A DNA stretch of 64,000 bases, from positions 1 through 64,000 of the IMG/VR virus record IMGVR_UViG_3300025411_000011. The stretch is one strand, 5' to 3'. Source of the stretch: a virus. A model generated the notes under the pieces. That model did not search any database, was not told the origin of the DNA, and worked only from the letters and a program-made list of their open reading frames with translations. Shown here one piece after another: positions 47,868 to 57,200 of this stretch (position 1 is its first letter; every line of letters begins with the position of its first letter). Both the position numbers and the translations under genes were made by a program.

Positions 47868-49041
47868 TATCAAAGCCTTCGATATATTCTTTCATCAAGG
47901 CTGAATTGTGTGCCCAATACTGCTCGTATTCTCCAGTCTGCTGACACAATCTTACATATTTTTGAAATCTTTCCGATGTTTGTAAACGTTCTTTAGCCAG
48001 TGCTGTGACTGTATTCCAGAAAGGCGTATCTTTTTTGCAAGGACCTACATAGTTTAGTGCAACTAAATTCAACATATCTTCCATACTTTTAAGATAAGAA
48101 GTATTAATTCCTCTATTAAAATGCGGTGTTTGTAAATTAGTACCTTTAATTAATGTTTCAATAAACTCTACAGACAAATTTATATAAAAATGTAACGGCA
48201 ATGCTTGTGCAGGTTCAAGAAAATATAGTCTGTTACCCATGGATAATATGCGTCCATTCATTGCTTCTTTTTTATAATACTGTCTCCAGCTAAATTTTCT
48301 TAATTTACTAGCATCAATATTTTTTAATTTAGAAAATTTTTCAATCGCTTCTTCCTGAGTTGTTATATTTTTATTATATAGATAACCAAAGGCTTTACGA
48401 TGAGTTAATGGTACTCCAAACATCCAGCCGTCGTCATGTGGATATGCACTTGTTAAATCTTCGTTATACTCTTTAAAGTCAGGAAATAGTATTACTGAGT
48501 TAACTGTTTCAAATTTTGGAAATTCGTATAGTCCACTATCCATTTCTTCGGCCGACGGTGATCCTCTACAATCGATGATATAGTCAAATTTATGTTGCAC
48601 TCCGTCGACTAATATCGATACGTGAGTATGATCTTGTGTTATGTCTGAGACATTACCGTGTATTTGAAAAAAATTATCGTATAATTTATCAAGTTTGTTG
48701 ATAACAAATCCGCTAAATTTTTCACTGTTGACATGCAATCCTGTATGTCCATGCCTTACTAGGAAATTTTTATCATTAATATCTTCCCAGTAGTAACGAG
48801 TACCCCAGCGAAGGGTACCATCGAACTCTTTTAATTCTTCAGTAACAGAAAAATCAATAGCATGATAAAGTAAACTAGGCATTATAGGGCTAGTACTTTC
48901 GCCCACAGTAGTTACAGGAATGTCAGGATTGTATATGCAATACACATCTATGTGTTTGCATCTATGGAATTTAAATTTATCAAAAATTGCAAGTAATGAA
49001 ACGGCGCTGGCGGTACCACTACCTATAATGCCTATTTTCAT
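47839..49041 (-). CDS. Divergent flavin-dependent halogenase-like enzyme
   Basis: 400 aa. FAD-binding GSGTAS at residues 7-12, TVGESTSP at 45-52, IIDCRG at 155-160 and MGNRLYFLEPAQA at 267-279 follow the order of tryptophan-halogenase-family enzymes. Two signatures differ: the position expected for the catalytic Lys (in DxTLK-type text) reads DGTLRWG, with R78, and the WxWxIP block reads WMFGVP at 206-211. Cyanophages are known to carry halogenases of this family; this one could be a halogenase with altered chemistry, a monooxygenase or inactive. It is the last gene of the fibre/radical-SAM operon. Confidence 0.75.
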   Translation of the reverse strand: MKIGIIGSGTASAVSLLAIFDKFKFHRCKHIDVYCIYNPDIPVTTVGESTSPIMPSLLYHAIDFSVTEELKEFDGTLRWGTRYYWEDINDKNFLVRHGHTGLHVNSEKFSGFVINKLDKLYDNFFQIHGNVSDITQDHTHVSILVDGVQHKFDYIIDCRGSPSAEEMDSGLYEFPKFETVNSVILFPDFKEYNEDLTSAYPHDDGWMFGVPLTHRKAFGYLYNKNITTQEEAIEKFSKLKNIDASKLRKFSWRQYYKKEAMNGRILSMGNRLYFLEPAQALPLHFYINLSVEFIETLIKGTNLQTPHFNRGINTSYLKSMEDMLNLVALNYVGPCKKDTPFWNTVTALAKERLQTSERFQKYVRLCQQTGEYEQYWAHNSALMKEYIEGFDIKLDQLSQI

Positions 49042-49048
49042 AAAAACC

Positions 49049-50044
49049 TTATTGTACGGTTATAACGCAGTCGTCTGATCCTGACCAATATTGAAAACCA
49101 CAACTTACTGTGATAGTGTCACCTGGAACAAGATGTGTTGCAATTAAACGAACAGTTCCTACACCGTTGACTGTTTGTACTTGTTGTTTATTCAAGTGAC
49201 CTGCCGTAGTTTTTAAATATATAGTTGCATTGTGATCCGTTATAGGCAATCCATGCTCAGAGCTTGTTTTTGCTGGGGGATTTAAATCGGTAGGAGTTCC
49301 TAAGTAAAACGGTAAATCGACATAGCCGTCTGGGCTGACAGTAGCAGTCTTATTTGTAAAATAAACTTTTGGCATAGTATATACGATTCTGCCAAGCTCG
49401 TCGGTGATTACATTTGTGAATTGTTCGCCTGACGATATTCTTACTAGGCCAGGATCGCTATCGCCCAACGCAACCATCATGTTCCAATCTGATGGATTCA
49501 TTTCTGCAAACGGAATAGAAATTAAAATCATAGGACTATTCTTTTGCAAAGACATTGCCCTAACTGGATTTTTCTTATGTAGTTGTGAATTGGCTACTAA
49601 ATTGTATAATGGGATACCTGTTCTTGTATTCAAAGCAGTTTGTTGAACGTATCTTACATTTAAATTTCTTACAGTAACTTGGTCAGCTGGGTGAGTGATT
49701 GCAAAAATAGCATGATCTGAAAATCCCTCATTGTTGGTAATATCTGTCCAATTTATTTCTCCAGAAATTCCTGCTGTTACACCAGGATAGACTCCTGAAG
49801 TTTGACTATAAACTCTATGTGTTTCTGTTTCCCATGCAAATTCGTCAGCAGGGCTTGGATATCTAACTCCGGCTACTTTTCTAGCAGTAACGGTATTATC
49901 TGCTAAACTAGCCCATTCCAACTGCAATTCTGATTTTTTATAGGCATCAAATACTGTCCACTGAAATCCAGTGTCAGTAAATTTTATATCTAGTGCTATC
50001 AACTGCGAATGTTGAAACTGTATTAAATTTTGAGTTAAATTCAT
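49049..50044 (-). CDS. Hypothetical protein with Ig-like C-terminus
   Basis: 331 aa, no family recognised. A central globular part (QKNSPMILISIPFAEMNPSDWNMMVALGDSDPG) is followed by strands VSPDGYVDLPFYLGTP and a C-terminal Ig-like module (HNATIYLKTTAGHLNKQQVQTVNGVGTVRLIATHLVPGDTITVSCGF). No signal peptide or catalytic motif. It sits between the radical SAM and halogenase-like genes and has its own GATAAATA late box and AAGGAAT site, so it is a late, probably virion protein and a possible substrate or partner of the neighbouring enzymes. Confidence 0.6.
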   Translation of the reverse strand: MNLTQNLIQFQHSQLIALDIKFTDTGFQWTVFDAYKKSELQLEWASLADNTVTARKVAGVRYPSPADEFAWETETHRVYSQTSGVYPGVTAGISGEINWTDITNNEGFSDHAIFAITHPADQVTVRNLNVRYVQQTALNTRTGIPLYNLVANSQLHKKNPVRAMSLQKNSPMILISIPFAEMNPSDWNMMVALGDSDPGLVRISSGEQFTNVITDELGRIVYTMPKVYFTNKTATVSPDGYVDLPFYLGTPTDLNPPAKTSSEHGLPITDHNATIYLKTTAGHLNKQQVQTVNGVGTVRLIATHLVPGDTITVSCGFQYWSGSDDCVITVQ

Positions 50045-50057
50045 GATCTGCTATTCC

Positions 50058-51524
50058 TTATTCCTGTTCAGTATTTATCAAGGAACTCTTACCGTAAACT
50101 TCGACATTGTCGATTACAGCAACTTTTTCACTGACAATCTTAATAGGTATTATTTTTTTCTTTTCTTCTTCGTGTTTGAATACACCGCCCCAGATATCTT
50201 GGCGCTCTAATGGTAATCCTTTGCCCTTAATATGGTAAGGAACATAACCACCTGTTATTTTTTCAATACTTGCGGCAAACAATGGTACGTTATCGCTATA
50301 GGCGTTATTGCAACTTGTAGTCCAGAATTCATCTGAAAGGAACATACATGCACCTTTACAAATATGCAACACTGGACAACTTGGACATTCTGCACGATTA
50401 CTCCAGTGTGTACTAGTAGTAATTTTTACGTCCTCGATCTCAGTAATCTTACCACCTAAGTGAGGTTCTCCGTTTTTGTTAATTTCGATAGCACTGACAT
50501 TTTGGCAAGTAATTACATTGCCGTTTAAATCAAATGCAACGGTTCTTTCGTCATCCATGCCGCATTTTTGACCTAAATAGTCTGCTTGCTGATGGGTCAA
50601 TACTGATTCTGTGAAATTATCAACTTTTTGTAATATGTTGCCAAAGCCGATTTCACCGTTAGATCCGTAAATTTCTCCGAACGCGATTTTTCTAAATTCG
50701 AAATGATCTTGTTTAGTTTGTAAACTGTGTTGTAGGCCATCGGCATCATATGCATCTACAAAGGTACCTTCACCTAAACTAACATTGGGATCATTTGTAA
50801 AATTAATAAAATAATCAAATATAGCTTTACGACTAAGATTTTGTCTGTTTAACATTGAGTTAAAACTGATGCGATTTAAAGGACGCAAAATCTGGTATAA
50901 ATCTAAAATAATTTCACGTTTCTTAGGATCTGCAAATGGATCTGGTCCGCGTACATGTTGTCCTGGCCCGTCATGACTGATAGCTACATGGAATTCCATA
51001 CTGTATAGCCAAGCACAGATTTCTTCTGTTAAAATACTACCATTAGTAATAATACTAAAAACTGGTTTCTTTCTCCAATCTTTAAAAAATTCTGCTACTG
51101 CTTCGGCCAGGGGTTTTAATGTCTTCCAGTAAACTAAAGGTTCACCTCCCCAAAATTCAACTCGTAAACCGTCTTCTTCGTTAAACTCTAAAGTCTTAAA
51201 CATTTCCATAAAATTTTCAATGTCTTTAGCATTAGTTTCACGTGGGCGTTCCACAAATTTTTGACTGCAATAATCACAACTATAATTACAACTTAATCCT
51301 AGTTGAATTTTTACGTGATTAGTACTGCGAGATTTAATTAAAGGACGATCTTTATCAAATGGTTTGTATGGTACTCGATTTTCAAAATTATTTGCATAAG
51401 CATCGGGATACTCATAGACGAATCCTGTTTCATCGCTTAAGACATTTTTTTCGTTGTCATAGAAGAACGTTCTTAGATCAGGTGGGTTTGATCCAAACTT
51501 TTCTGTCAGTATTTCAAAAATCAT
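50058..51524 (-). CDS. Radical SAM / SPASM peptide maturase
   Basis: 488 aa. The SAM-cleaving cluster motif is C79-x3-C83-x2-C86, with GGEP at 126-129 binding SAM. The C-terminal SPASM domain is complete: C321-x13-G335-x4-C340, then C380-x2-C383-x5-C389-x3-C393-x11-C405, enough for two auxiliary iron-sulphur clusters. This is the architecture of enzymes that install thioether or carbon cross-links in ribosomal peptides, or oxidise a sulphatase Cys/Ser. The gene directly upstream encodes an Asn/Cys-repeat protein, its likely substrate. No sulphatase is visible. Ribosome site AAGGAAT precedes the ATG, 18 nt after the upstream stop. Confidence 0.9.
   Translation of the reverse strand: MIFEILTEKFGSNPPDLRTFFYDNEKNVLSDETGFVYEYPDAYANNFENRVPYKPFDKDRPLIKSRSTNHVKIQLGLSCNYSCDYCSQKFVERPRETNAKDIENFMEMFKTLEFNEEDGLRVEFWGGEPLVYWKTLKPLAEAVAEFFKDWRKKPVFSIITNGSILTEEICAWLYSMEFHVAISHDGPGQHVRGPDPFADPKKREIILDLYQILRPLNRISFNSMLNRQNLSRKAIFDYFINFTNDPNVSLGEGTFVDAYDADGLQHSLQTKQDHFEFRKIAFGEIYGSNGEIGFGNILQKVDNFTESVLTHQQADYLGQKCGMDDERTVAFDLNGNVITCQNVSAIEINKNGEPHLGGKITEIEDVKITTSTHWSNRAECPSCPVLHICKGACMFLSDEFWTTSCNNAYSDNVPLFAASIEKITGGYVPYHIKGKGLPLERQDIWGGVFKHEEEKKKIIPIKIVSEKVAVIDNVEVYGKSSLINTEQE
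50072..50079 (-). promoter_or_regulatory. Late promoter inside the 3' end of the radical SAM gene
   Basis: GATAAATA on the minus strand, followed by a leader with AAGGAAT before the ATG at 50044. Confidence 0.55.
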
Positions 51525-51542
51525 AAGATTCCTTGTGGTATA

Positions 51543-51944
51543 TTAGCAGTTACAGTTACAGTTACAATTACAGTTACAATTACAGTTATAATATACGTTG
51601 GTATTAATGTTACAGTTGTAAGTGCAGTTGCAATTACAGTTGTTTTGTAACCAGTTTTGACCATCGCAATTTGTGCAATTGATGTTATTACAATTATAAC
51701 AGTTTGTACAGCAAATGTTACCACAATTACAATTATTTGGACAATTTCCGTTGTTGCAATTACCCTTGTTATTTGAACGATAGTATGCTCTGTTACGCAT
51801 TTCGTTCATAGTTGGGTAACTATCACGTTGTCCTGGAATTACATATCCATTAAGATTACTCAAATTGCTGTATGGACTGCTGTTAGGCAGTCCAATTTCG
51901 CCGTCAATTTGACTAATATAAATAGGACTTGAAGGAGTTGTCAT
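51543..51944 (-). CDS. Asn/Cys-repeat protein, candidate modified virion peptide
   Basis: 133 aa. Residues 1-60 have no Cys and include SQIDGEIGLPNSSPYSNL and FRG-like NRAYYRS, resembling fibre/virion N-terminal motifs of T4-like phages. Residues 61-133 hold 21 Cys and 30 Asn, mostly as NC, NCNC, CxNC and a final (NC)7 ending the protein. The nucleotide sequence is a TGT/TGC plus AAT/AAC series, so the composition is a real protein feature, not translation of a non-coding repeat. It lies between the S74 fibre (3 nt gap) and the radical SAM gene (18 nt gap) with an AAGGAAT ribosome site. Alternatives: metal-binding protein or disulphide-rich fibre tip. Confidence 0.8.
   Translation of the reverse strand: MTTPSSPIYISQIDGEIGLPNSSPYSNLSNLNGYVIPGQRDSYPTMNEMRNRAYYRSNNKGNCNNGNCPNNCNCGNICCTNCYNCNNINCTNCDGQNWLQNNCNCNCTYNCNINTNVYYNCNCNCNCNCNCNC
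51546..51587. repeat. Hexanucleotide repeat encoding (NC)7
   Basis: Plus strand shows successive TACAGT/TACAAT-type 6-mers encoding seven Asn-Cys pairs at the C-terminus. Unit length 6 keeps the frame if the tract expands or contracts. Confidence 0.75.
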
Positions 51945-51947
51945 CGT

Positions 51948-53918
51948 TTATTCCTTGTTAATCTGTGCTTTTAATTCTTTAACTTGGCTTGACAATTCCT
52001 TAACTGCTTCAATCACTAATGGTAATAACTTTTCGTACTGAACTGTCATGTACTTAGCGTCGATTGGAGCTGGTTTGATAATTTCTGGCAGGATTGCATT
52101 AACTTCTTGAGCAGAAACTCCAACTTCACGTTGAACAGTATATCCCAAATCCTGAGCAGTTTGGTTAGCTTCAAAGTAAAAACCATTTAATGTTTCTAAC
52201 TTAGCAAGAGCATCTTCAATTTTGCCCAAACGTGTCTTTAATCTGTCATCTGAGTAGTAAGCAACAATGTTGTTTGCCGCATAAATTGTACCACCACCAC
52301 CGTTAGTGTTAGTACCAACGCCTAGCGAACTAAAATAACCATATGTACTACCAGCATTCATTGTACCGCCGCCAGTTAAGTTAAACGCTGTTACGCTATT
52401 CATTGTGAAAGTTGTAATACCGTTAAAAGTAACTGTACCACCAGACTGTCCAACTGTAAAGTTAGTGTTGCTGATTGTAGCAGTACCACCGCTAGCACCA
52501 ATGTTAACTGCTGAACTTGCTCCAGTAAACAAGTTACCTGTACCAGCGTTGGTTGCAATGTTAACAGTACCAGTAGCTTGACCGTTGGTCAATAAGTTAA
52601 AGTTAACGTTGCTACCACTTTGAATACCAAATGTATTAGAAGTATTGATATACAACCCTTCTGAACTAACCCAAGCTGGGTTACCGCCACCGCTTGTTGG
52701 ACCTAATGTACTGCTTGCCCATTGTAATGTGTGATTACTAGTTCCATATAATAATATGCCGCCGCCGTTGGCAAATGTATCAGCACTACCTGGAGTAATA
52801 GCTGTAATTGTACCAGCTACAGGAGTTGTGCCGCCTGTTACTGTTACCTGAATACTAGTTCCACTTACAATGTTGCTTATTACATAACTTGTACCGCCGC
52901 CGCCTAAACTACCTGTACCGTTAGTTGCACTAACAGCTTGACCGTTTACCAAGTTGGTAGTGTTGGGCATACCGGTAATAGTTGCAATCCAAGGACTGTA
53001 GTTAACGTTGCTTACAGTGAATGTTAAGTTGTTAGGACTATTAGTACCACCAAGTAAGTTACCACCAATAGTAATTGTATCATTGATTGCATAGTTACTT
53101 CCTGGATTAACCAATGTAATTGTAGTTACACCAGTATAAGTTGTACCTGACCCAGTTGTAGTGATGTTAAAAGTTGCACCCGATCCGCTACCACTTGTAG
53201 CAAATTGTCCAACACCACTGTATGTACCTGCACCAGTTACTTTTGTACCAGTAATACTTGTAAATGTTGTACTACCGCCTAACGCACCACCGATAGTTGT
53301 AACAGTACCGCCACCATAAGTAACTGGATTAACATATCCAATTTCAATATTTTTATCTTCTGTACGTACTGAACTAGAGTTAAGAACAACTGTTCCGCCT
53401 TTTACTAACAATTGATTGTTAATAGTAGTTGTACCAGTGCTAGAACCAATATTGATACTAGTTGCCGCGCCTGCAAAGTTAACTGTCTGAGTATTTGTAT
53501 TGTAGATATTGGTGGTACCAGTATTGGTACTAATCAAATCAGCTGAAAAAGTTCCGTTAATACCAAATTGATTACCGCCTGGGAATGTAATTATACTATA
53601 GTTAGTACCATCAGATCCAATAATACAACTAGATCCTGCTGGCATGGCCAATAAGTTTGTACTAGAACCACCTGGTCCGTTAAACACCGGAGAACTAGGA
53701 CTACCAGCAATATATCCGCTAGGAGCAGAAAGTGTAACAACACCACTAGTGTTGTTAAAATAACTTTGCGACTGTCCTAAAAATAATGTTGGTCCTGGGA
53801 TAACCACCGTGTACGGTGCAGATCCTTGAAATTCTGTGTAACCACCTTGTGCAGGTGTTAACAGAGTTTGTGCTCCGGAAACAATTTCTGTTGCCAGCGA
53901 TGTATTATAACGTGCCAT
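51948..53918 (-). CDS. Tail fibre with self-cleaving S74 chaperone domain
   Basis: 656 aa. The N-terminus (YNTSLATEIVSGAQTLLTPAQGGYTEFQG) and Thr/Gly/Asn-rich beta repeats make a trimeric fibre. The C-terminal intramolecular chaperone of the Peptidase_S74 type starts at SDDRLK (S556, K561: nucleophile and base), followed by LGYTVQREVGVSAQEVNAILPEI and a C-terminal coiled coil. Known members cut themselves before the Ser once the trimer has folded, which would release the last 101 residues here. A ribosome site of AGAGAG type precedes the ATG. Confidence 0.82.
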   Translation of the reverse strand: MARYNTSLATEIVSGAQTLLTPAQGGYTEFQGSAPYTVVIPGPTLFLGQSQSYFNNTSGVVTLSAPSGYIAGSPSSPVFNGPGGSSTNLLAMPAGSSCIIGSDGTNYSIITFPGGNQFGINGTFSADLISTNTGTTNIYNTNTQTVNFAGAATSINIGSSTGTTTINNQLLVKGGTVVLNSSSVRTEDKNIEIGYVNPVTYGGGTVTTIGGALGGSTTFTSITGTKVTGAGTYSGVGQFATSGSGSGATFNITTTGSGTTYTGVTTITLVNPGSNYAINDTITIGGNLLGGTNSPNNLTFTVSNVNYSPWIATITGMPNTTNLVNGQAVSATNGTGSLGGGGTSYVISNIVSGTSIQVTVTGGTTPVAGTITAITPGSADTFANGGGILLYGTSNHTLQWASSTLGPTSGGGNPAWVSSEGLYINTSNTFGIQSGSNVNFNLLTNGQATGTVNIATNAGTGNLFTGASSAVNIGASGGTATISNTNFTVGQSGGTVTFNGITTFTMNSVTAFNLTGGGTMNAGSTYGYFSSLGVGTNTNGGGGTIYAANNIVAYYSDDRLKTRLGKIEDALAKLETLNGFYFEANQTAQDLGYTVQREVGVSAQEVNAILPEIIKPAPIDAKYMTVQYEKLLPLVIEAVKELSSQVKELKAQINKE

Positions 53919-53940
53919 GTTTTATTCTCTCTTATACTAA

Positions 53941-54279
53941 TTATGATGTCGATGTTTCAATTCCGTAAACGTTAACGTTTACACCAGCAACGCTTGAGCT
54001 AGCAACAATGTTTGCACCAGCTGCCATTACAATTCCTGTACGTTCAAACACACCATAACCAACTACTGTTGTTAAGTATTCATATGCTTCACTGGCAACC
54101 TGAGATGCCGCAGTACTTGCACCTATATATAATCTAATAGTTGCCGCAGAAGCTGTAGTGTTTGTAAATGAAATGTTATAAACACCGTAGTAACCGGTTG
54201 GTACTGTATAGATTAACGAATAAGTAGACTGTGTACCTGCGTTCAATTGTGTCGTTGCTTTATTTCCTGATCCTGCCAT
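53941..54279 (-). CDS. Small virion-type protein (beta-sandwich)
   Basis: 112 aa. The strand pattern YSLIYTVPTGYYGVYNISFTNTTASAATIRLYIG ... FERTGIVMAAGANIVASSS is like small receptor-side or decoration proteins with a jelly-roll/beta-sandwich shape in T4-like phages; function not established. It lies between the giant fibre and the S74 fibre with short gaps. CGGAGAAAT precedes the ATG. Confidence 0.6.
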   Translation of the reverse strand: MAGSGNKATTQLNAGTQSTYSLIYTVPTGYYGVYNISFTNTTASAATIRLYIGASTAASQVASEAYEYLTTVVGYGVFERTGIVMAAGANIVASSSVAGVNVNVYGIETSTS

Positions 54280-54299
54280 GTTATTTCTCCGTTTTTATT

Positions 54300-57200
54300 T
54301 TATCTTGATAAGAAGAATACGGTAGCTACAGGAGCACCGTCAATTCCGCCTGTGAACAGCATCTTACTGCTAACATAAATTTGATTACCATTTAGGTTAC
54401 TAATAGTATTACCAGCTATGTATATCTGTCCTGCCGTTAGTGTATTTACGTTCAAACTACTTGATCCGCCACCAATTTGGGCTGTGATGTAAGATTTAAT
54501 AGCTTTTTGTGTTGGTAAAATATTGTCACTATTAGCAGTAAAGTACGGATCTGTACTAAATTGCGTAATCGTTGCACTATTTACACCTAAACTTACTGAA
54601 CCTAGTGTCAAACTCTGTAATCCAGCTAAGTTAAATGCGTTGGCATTCAATGTAGCTGTACCAGTCGCTTGTTGAACTCCAAACAAGTTACCAACGTTAA
54701 AGTTACCGTCTTGGTCAGTTGATGTAAAGAATACGCGACCACCAATATTTGGATATGTTTGGTTAGCCTGAATTGCATTTGCATCAGTAACGTTTGGATA
54801 GTTAGTTTGTGTTTGGTTACCTGAGCCAACATACAAGAAGTCATGTCCAGTTAAACGTGTTTGACTGTATTTCAATCTTGTAGTAATCAATGCACCGTTC
54901 GGTGGAGCAAGATAAGTTGTTAGACTTGGACTTACTTGGAATGTAGCAGTATAGTTACCTGCTTGTCCTAATTGATTACTTGTAGCAACTAGTTTGTACC
55001 ATGCGTTAGAAATACTGCTGAACTGTACGTTAGCACCTGCGGCAGGTAATGCATATAAATTAGCAACGTTAATAAATGCTGTATTCTGGTAGATATCAGC
55101 ATATCCATCGCCAGTAATACTTGCTGTTGCTGTTGCATTTCCAGCACCACGACATGGGAAACTTGGGTTACCTAACACACCATCACCTGTACGTACACGA
55201 GTTGGTGCTTTGTTAACTTGGTTAGGATCGGTAATAGTTAATGTTGGTCCTGTTGTATATTGCATACCAGTTGGAGTACTTGTTGTTAATGTAACACTAG
55301 TACCAATTGTTGCCAATGCAGATGAAGTTGCAACTTGGAATGTAGTAGATTGAATTGTTGATCCAATTACATAGTAAGTTGTTTGTGTGCTTAATCCGCC
55401 AGAGCTTACAGTATTGAATTCAATTGGTTGTAGATTATACATGTTTTCTGTTTGATCTACAGTAATTAAATTCAATGGTCCAACTGTACCAGCTACTGAT
55501 ATGCTACTTGCAGTACCTGCATTAAATGGACTACCATAATAAGTTGAACTGATAGTTAGTGTTGTACCTGAACTTGTTACTTGTACATAATAAGTTGTGT
55601 TTGCAACTACGTTACCAAACCCAGTAGCAAATGTAATTGGTTGGCCAATTGTTAAATTGGTTGCACCGATTGTAATTGAATTTCCAGATACGGCTGTTAC
55701 GGTAACTGTTGTACCAGCAACATACGTAGTTCCAGTAACAACACCTTTAGCAAATCCACTGCCTGGTTCAATCATACGTATTTCAGTTAAAGCACCACTA
55801 GCTACTTTTGTACGTGCCAACGGTGTTGCACCGGTATGAATACTTGCCGCTACTGTACCAGATTGGTTACTTGCGGTTACCCATAGTGGTGTGTAACCAG
55901 TTGTTGTAACTAATGGATTACCAAATGATGGAGTGATCCAACTTGCGTATGTTGGCAATGTTTGCTGTGTCCAGTTGATACCGTCCCAACTTGTTGCCGC
56001 GATGTTTGTACCAATTGTACTTGTCCATGCACCTGTGTCATTAACTAATGTAATTACTGGAGATAAAGTACTACTTGCACTTACAGTAATCTGATTGCCT
56101 GCAATACTAGCAATATAGTATGTATTACCTGAAATCAAGTTACCAAATAATGAACCTGCTTGTGCAGTCCAAGATCCGCCAGCGTTAGTAACTACCGCAT
56201 TGGTTCCACCATAAATTGTACTTACTGATATTAGTGTACTTCCAACAATTTCAGTAATGAAATATGTCGAGCCGGATGTTAATCCACCAAATGTTGCACC
56301 TTCAGTTACTGACCATGATCCATTTCCGTTTGTTACAGTTAAGTTAGAACCGCCATAAGTTGTACTTACAGTGATTGTACCGTTTACACCCGGAGTTGGA
56401 ATGCTTGTAACGTAGTATGTTGTACCGCTTGTAATACTACCAAAAGCGGCACCTGCTACAAATGTCCATACACCTGTACCGTTAGCAATAGTTACCGATG
56501 AACCATTGTATACTGTACTAATTGTAATATTACTGCCTGCTACACTAGTGATATAGAATGTAGTACTAGCTGTTAAATTACCGCCGCCTAATGTCGCACC
56601 AGCTGTTACGCTAACACTTTGACCAGTAGTTGTTACTAAAGTCAAATCACTTGTGGCACCATACACAGTACCTACAGCAAGCTGGTTAGTACTAATAGTT
56701 TTAGTAATATAATATGTGTTACCTGAAATCAAGTTACCTACGTTAGTAGCAACTGTAAATGTTTCACCAATTAACATACCGCTGTTAGAGTTAACAGTGA
56801 TAATGTTTAATGTACCTGTAATACTTGTACTAGTTTGTGTAAATCCTGAACTTGTACTTACGTTCCAAGTACTACCGTTACCACTACCAGATATATTTGA
56901 TATAATATATGTTCCAGCAGGAATACTACCACCTGAAATAACAGCTCCTGGAGTGATTGTACCTGCACTCAAAGTACCAACAGTTAATATACTGTTAGTA
57001 ATACTAGAACTTGATAATGTAAATGATCCGTTAGTTGTAGCAGTTAATGTAGTTGTTTGACTAACTGCTGTGAACACAATAGTTTCACCTTGTACTAAAC
57101 CAGTAGTTGAGTTCAATGTAATTGTGTTACCAGTACTAGATGTAGAAGTAATATTACCAGTTTGGGTCACTGCTGTAAACACGACTGGAGCACCTACCGC

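Noticed and set aside
51521-51724. A second frame with VTVTVTVTAN repeats overlapping the Cys/Asn gene
   Set aside because: It is the frame-shifted reading of the hexanucleotide tract, lacks a ribosome site and would overlap the real gene and the radical SAM start. The NC frame has a fibre-like N-terminus and a ribosome site.
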